Positions 4,930-7,872 of a stretch of 7,872 nucleotides of DNA are shown one piece after another. The translations under genes were made by a program, and so were the position numbers. The notes below the pieces were generated by a model. That model saw only the letters and a list, made by a program, of their open reading frames with translations. It was not told the origin of the DNA and made no database searches. The stretch is from Oscillospiraceae bacterium (GTDB lineage: Bacteria; Bacillota_A; Clostridia; Oscillospirales; CAG-272): positions 1 through 7,872 of the forward strand of contig SVSO01000131.1 of the NCBI GenBank assembly GCA_015064195.1. The letters run 5' to 3'. How positions within the stretch are numbered: the first letter of the stretch is position 1; each line of letters starts with the position of its first letter.

Positions 4930-6267
4930 TTATTTCACTTTGTCGCCCACGAGGTCGTAATCCACAGCCTCGGTGATCTTTACCTTGACAAATTCGCCCG
5001 GCTCCACGCTCTTCTTGGGCGCACGGAAGTAGACCTTACCGTCAATTTCCGGCGCATCATTCGCGCTTCTGCCGTAGTAAGTCTCGGAAACGGGATCGTA
5101 GTCCTCACAGAGAACCGTCAGCTTCTTACCGATCATGGATTCGTTCTGCTCCTCGGTGATATCGCCCTGGGTACGCATCACGATGTCGTAGCGATCCTGT
5201 TTTACCTGCTCATCGATCTGATCGTCGAAATCATAAGCGGGCGTATCCTCCTCGCGGGAGTATGTAAATGCGCCGAGACGGTCGAAGCGCGCCTCCTTGA
5301 CAAATTCACACAGTTCGGTGAAATCCTCCTCGGTCTCGCCGGGGAAGCCCACGATGACGGTGGTGCGGATAATCATATCCGGCACATTATCGCGTAGCTT
5401 CTTCACCACAGAACGAATGAGGGCACTGTCACCGTGCCGATTCATCGCCGTCAGCATGTGGTCGGAGATGTGCTGGATCGGCAGGTCGATGTACTTGAGC
5501 ACACGGGGATTGGTTTTGAATACCTCAACAAGCTCGTCTGTGACCTTATCCGGATAGCAGTACAGCACGCGGATCCACGGGATTGTGGTTTCATCGGTGA
5601 TACGCGTGAGCAGCTCCGCCAGCTTGTAGCCGCCGTAGAGATCCTCGCCGTAGCGAGTGGTATCCTGCGCCACAAGCACCAGCTCCTTGACACCGATCTC
5701 CTCCATGGTCTTGGCCTCCGCAATCAGATCCTCCATGGGACGGCTGCGGAATTTGCCGCGGATGGACGGGATTGCGCAGTATGCGCAGCAGTTGTCGCAG
5801 CCCTCGGCGATCTTCAGATAGGCGTAATACTCCGGCGTGGTGACGATGCGCTCGCCGCCCAGCTTGACGGTGTTCTTATCCTCGTAGGAGGAATACTTCT
5901 TACCGTTCACCGCCTCGCGTACCGCCTCGGCGATGTTGTGAATGCTTCCCACGCCGAGGATCGCATCTACCTCGGGCAGCTCATCGAAAATGCTGTCGCG
6001 GTAACGCTCGGCAAGACAGCCGGTCACCACAATCGCCTTGAGCGAGCGATTCTTCTTGAGCCAGCCGATATCGATGATATTGTCGATGGCTTCCTGCTTT
6101 GCGCTCTCAATGAAAGCGCAGGTGTTGACCACGATCACGTCCGCGTCAATATCCTCGGAGACGATCTCGAAGCCCTCTTCGTACAGCTCGTGCAGCATGA
6201 CTTCGGTGTCAAGCTGATTCTTCGGGCAGCCGAGCGAGACAAACCCTACCTTGATATTTTTACTCAT
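4930..6267 (-). CDS. rimO: Ribosomal protein S12 methylthiotransferase RimO
   Basis: The 445-residue radical-SAM enzyme adds a methylthio group to the conserved aspartate of ribosomal protein S12. The N-terminal UPF0004 domain holds three cysteines for the auxiliary 4Fe-4S cluster: C14 (SLGCPKNQLDTE), C50 (NTCAFIESAKQEAID) and C84 (VTGCLAERY). The radical-SAM motif is C157-x3-C161-x2-C164, followed by AIPSIRGKFRSR, which separates RimO from the related tRNA enzyme MiaB. A TRAM-like domain closes the protein (about 380-445). The ATG (6267-6265) is chosen because family members start just before this conserved block; the longer reading would extend into recX. The start overlaps the end of recX by eight bases, and AGGA lies eight bases upstream. 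C160 adds a fourth cysteine inside the radical-SAM motif. Confidence 0.95.
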   Translation of the reverse strand: MSKNIKVGFVSLGCPKNQLDTEVMLHELYEEGFEIVSEDIDADVIVVNTCAFIESAKQEAIDNIIDIGWLKKNRSLKAIVVTGCLAERYRDSIFDELPEVDAILGVGSIHNIAEAVREAVNGKKYSSYEDKNTVKLGGERIVTTPEYYAYLKIAEGCDNCCAYCAIPSIRGKFRSRPMEDLIAEAKTMEEIGVKELVLVAQDTTRYGEDLYGGYKLAELLTRITDETTIPWIRVLYCYPDKVTDELVEVFKTNPRVLKYIDLPIQHISDHMLTAMNRHGDSALIRSVVKKLRDNVPDMIIRTTVIVGFPGETEEDFTELCEFVKEARFDRLGAFTYSREEDTPAYDFDDQIDEQVKQDRYDIVMRTQGDITEEQNESMIGKKLTVLCEDYDPVSETYYGRSANDAPEIDGKVYFRAPKKSVEPGEFVKVKITEAVDYDLVGDKVK

Positions 6268-6946
6268 GTTCGTTTTCCTGTAATGTTTTGATAGCCGCCC
6301 GTGTATCGGACGGAGAATAGCCGAGCCGATGGAACGCCGCATATACACTTTCGCGGTATTTCGGATCGGACAGCCGCGTCATATCGCATTTTTTCGCTGC
6401 GAGGCGCAGAAGATTCGCTTCGAAGTCGATCTCCTCAAGCAGCGCGTCCAGCTCCTCCCGAAGAATTTCCTGGGAAATACCCTTTTTGCGCAGCTCATTT
6501 CTGATGCGCGCGGGGCCATACAGCTTCGTATTCGCCAGCTGCTCCACTGCCCGCGAAAGCATGCGGCTCTCGTCGATGTAGCCGAGGCCGACGATGTAAT
6601 CCGCCGCATCCTCGGAGAGATACCGGTCGAAGCCGCGCTGACGCAGCTTGGTGATGAGCGCGGACTTCGTGTTGTCGCCGTAGGACAGAATATCGATGCC
6701 CTTCTTCACGGCTTCCCAGAGGGACGCGTCATACTCGAGCGTGTCGAACTGCTCCTTTGTCAGCGCATACGGCAGACTTCCAACACCGATGTTGCCGATT
6801 TCGAACAGCATCTTCGATGCCACAAAGATTCGCCTGACATCCGCACGCTGATCTTCTGCCCCCTCCGGTGCGATACGCACCGTCAGCTCCGCCTCATCGC
6901 CCATGCGATGGGACACCAGCTTCACGATGGAGATCGAAAGCTCCAT
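6260..6946 (-). CDS. recX: RecA modulator RecX
   Basis: The 228-residue product matches the RecX family: a variable N-terminal part (1-75), then repeated three-helix units. Visible anchors are DILSYGDNTKSALITKLRQR near 90-110, then GLGYIDESRMLSRAVEQLAN and YGPARIRNELRKKGIS, a hallmark of the second repeat. The last repeat runs to about 220 (RLGYSPSDTRAAI). RecX binds RecA filaments and usually limits their growth and strand-exchange activity. The ATG lies three bases after the recA stop codon with no clear Shine-Dalgarno site, so translation probably depends on ribosomes finishing recA. The 3' end overlaps rimO by eight bases. Its place directly after recA supports the call. Confidence 0.93.
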   Translation of the reverse strand: MELSISIVKLVSHRMGDEAELTVRIAPEGAEDQRADVRRIFVASKMLFEIGNIGVGSLPYALTKEQFDTLEYDASLWEAVKKGIDILSYGDNTKSALITKLRQRGFDRYLSEDAADYIVGLGYIDESRMLSRAVEQLANTKLYGPARIRNELRKKGISQEILREELDALLEEIDFEANLLRLAAKKCDMTRLSDPKYRESVYAAFHRLGYSPSDTRAAIKTLQENEHE

Positions 6947-6949
6947 GTA

Positions 6950-7872
6950 TTATTCATCGTCGGTCGCAAGGAGGCGGATTTCCACATCATCATCGTCGCC
7001 GTCGAGCTCCTCGTCGTCCAGATCCTCGTCATCCTCGTAATCCTTGCTGATCATAGCCTCCACGTCATCGCGCTTTGCCTTGATCTTCTCGGACAGCTCA
7101 TCCATAAGCTCCTCATTGGATTCGAAATACTTGCGGGTATTTTCCTTACCCTGCGCAATGCGCTGCCCCTCGTAGGAGAACCAGGAGCCGCTCTTCTGGA
7201 TGAAGCCCAGCTCGATGCCGATGTCCACAATCTCGCCGGACTTGGAGATGCCCTTACCGTAGATGATGTCAAACTCTGCGACCTTGAAAGGCGGAGCGAC
7301 CTTATTCTTGACGATCTTGCACTTGACGTGGTTGCCATAAACATCGGAGCCTTCCTTGAGCTGCTCCGAGCGGCGGATCTCCATACGGACGGACGCGTAG
7401 AACTTGAGCGCACGGCCGCCGGGGGTGGTTTCGGGATTGCCATAGGCAATACCGATCTTCTCACGAAGCTGGTTGATGAATATAATCACGCAGTTGGACT
7501 TTGCAACCGCACCGGACAGCTTCTTGAGCGCCTGCGACATGAGACGAGCCTGCAGACCCACATGAGACGATGCCATATCTCCGTCGATTTCCTGCTGAGT
7601 AACGAGTGCTGCCACAGAGTCCACAACAACAACGTCAATCGCACCGGAGCGGATGAGCGCCTCGGCGATATCCAGCGCCTGTTCACCGCTGGAGGGCTGG
7701 GACACGAGCAGGCTGTCGGTATCTACGCCCAGTGCCTTCGCATAGACGGGATCCAGCGCATTTTCCACGTCGATGTATGCAGCCTCGCCGCCCAGCTTCT
7801 GGGTCTCGGCGACAACATGCAGAGCGACGGTGGTCTTACCGGAGGATTCCGGGCCATAGATCTCGACAATAC
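6950..7872 (-). CDS. recA: Recombinase RecA, partial (N-terminus beyond right edge)
   Basis: The minus strand reads 306 residues to the stop codon at 6952-6950; about 60 N-terminal residues are outside the window. RecA forms ATP-dependent filaments on single-stranded DNA for recombination and for triggering LexA cleavage. Near the right edge is Walker [10 protein letters not shown]. The catalytic glutamate lies in IDVENALDP, where E. coli has IDAEHALDP. The Walker B strand is [10 protein letters not shown]. Loop L1 follows ([20 protein letters not shown]), and loop L2 ([20 protein letters not shown]) ends in [10 protein letters not shown]. The C-terminus carries a long Asp/Glu tail, [19 protein letters not shown], of the kind that restrains RecA in other bacteria. 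The promoter and any LexA box lie beyond the window. Confidence 0.98.
   Translation of the reverse strand, partial: IVEIYGPESSGKTTVALHVVAETQKLGGEAAYIDVENALDPVYAKALGVDTDSLLVSQPSSGEQALDIAEALIRSGAIDVVVVDSVAALVTQQEIDGDMASSHVGLQARLMSQALKKLSGAVAKSNCVIIFINQLREKIGIAYGNPETTPGGRALKFYASVRMEIRRSEQLKEGSDVYGNHVKCKIVKNKVAPPFKVAEFDIIYGKGISKSGEIVDIGIELGFIQKSGSWFSYEGQRIAQGKENTRKYFESNEELMDELSEKIKAKRDDVEAMISKDYEDDEDLDDEELDGDDDDVEIRLLATDDE

Noticed and set aside
4167..4976. 269-codon open frame on the plus strand
   Set aside because: It is the antisense shadow of pgsA and the sigma gene, rich in His, Arg and Asp as expected from the complement of a GC-biased coding frame. It also runs through the pgsA terminator hairpin.
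5434..6291. 285-codon open frame on the plus strand
   Set aside because: It lies wholly opposite rimO, whose motifs are complete. The frame has no recognisable domain or ribosome-binding site.
6268..6348. Longer rimO start at 6348
   Set aside because: It would extend about 80 bases into recX with non-family sequence; RimO proteins normally begin right before the VGFVSLGCPKN block.
1..7872. CRISPR array, tRNA/rRNA, transposase or prophage genes
   Set aside because: No regularly spaced repeats, cloverleaf sequences, transposase motifs or phage structural genes were seen on either strand by reading; no search tool was run.

Overview
The window looks like chromosomal DNA from a moderate-GC Clostridia-type Firmicute, probably near Oscillospiraceae/Ruminococcaceae. 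The grounds are strong purine-rich Shine-Dalgarno sites, textbook sigma-A promoters (two with exact TTGACA-17-TATAAT), a zf-HC2 anti-sigma factor paired with an ECF sigma factor, a clostridial-style orphan family-1 solute-binding lipoprotein beside an AraC regulator, and a recA-recX-rimO-pgsA gene string. The taxonomic placement is inference; no marker was searched.

Layout, left to right. (1) 1-648, minus: an AraC-family regulator cut by the left edge, with cupin domain and first helix-turn-helix. (2) 649-839: a 191-bp divergent control region with a perfect sigma-A promoter for the regulator and an extended -10 promoter for the next gene. (3) 840-2297, plus: an extracellular solute-binding lipoprotein, closed by a strong hairpin terminator at 2326-2357. 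No permease gene lies beside it in the window. (4) 2361-2924, minus: a 187-residue protein of unknown function with a TTG start and its own perfect promoter. Its N-terminal 45 residues resemble the RRXRR/PLMP-type segment found at the start of IscB proteins. (5) 3053-4230, minus: an ECF sigma factor and membrane anti-sigma factor, overlapping by ATGA, behind an apparent autoregulatory ECF promoter (TGTAAC-16-CGTC). (6) 4332-7872, minus: the housekeeping string recA (5' end cut by the right edge), recX, rimO and pgsA, tightly packed and ended by a 13-bp perfect hairpin with six Ts.

How the parts work together. recA and recX are a recombinase and its modulator. rimO modifies ribosomal protein S12 and pgsA makes the phosphatidylglycerol-phosphate precursor of anionic membrane lipids; they appear to share the recA transcript. 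The ECF/anti-sigma pair is a self-contained envelope-signal switch directly after the pgsA terminator. With no visible terminator after the anti-sigma gene, sigma-driven transcripts could run on into the 187-residue gene. The AraC regulator and the solute-binding protein form a divergent pair, probably for sensing and capturing a sugar or oligosaccharide.

No RNA gene, CRISPR array, insertion sequence or prophage sign was seen. The least explained parts are the 187-residue protein with its duplicated leader and the extracytoplasmic part of the anti-sigma factor.
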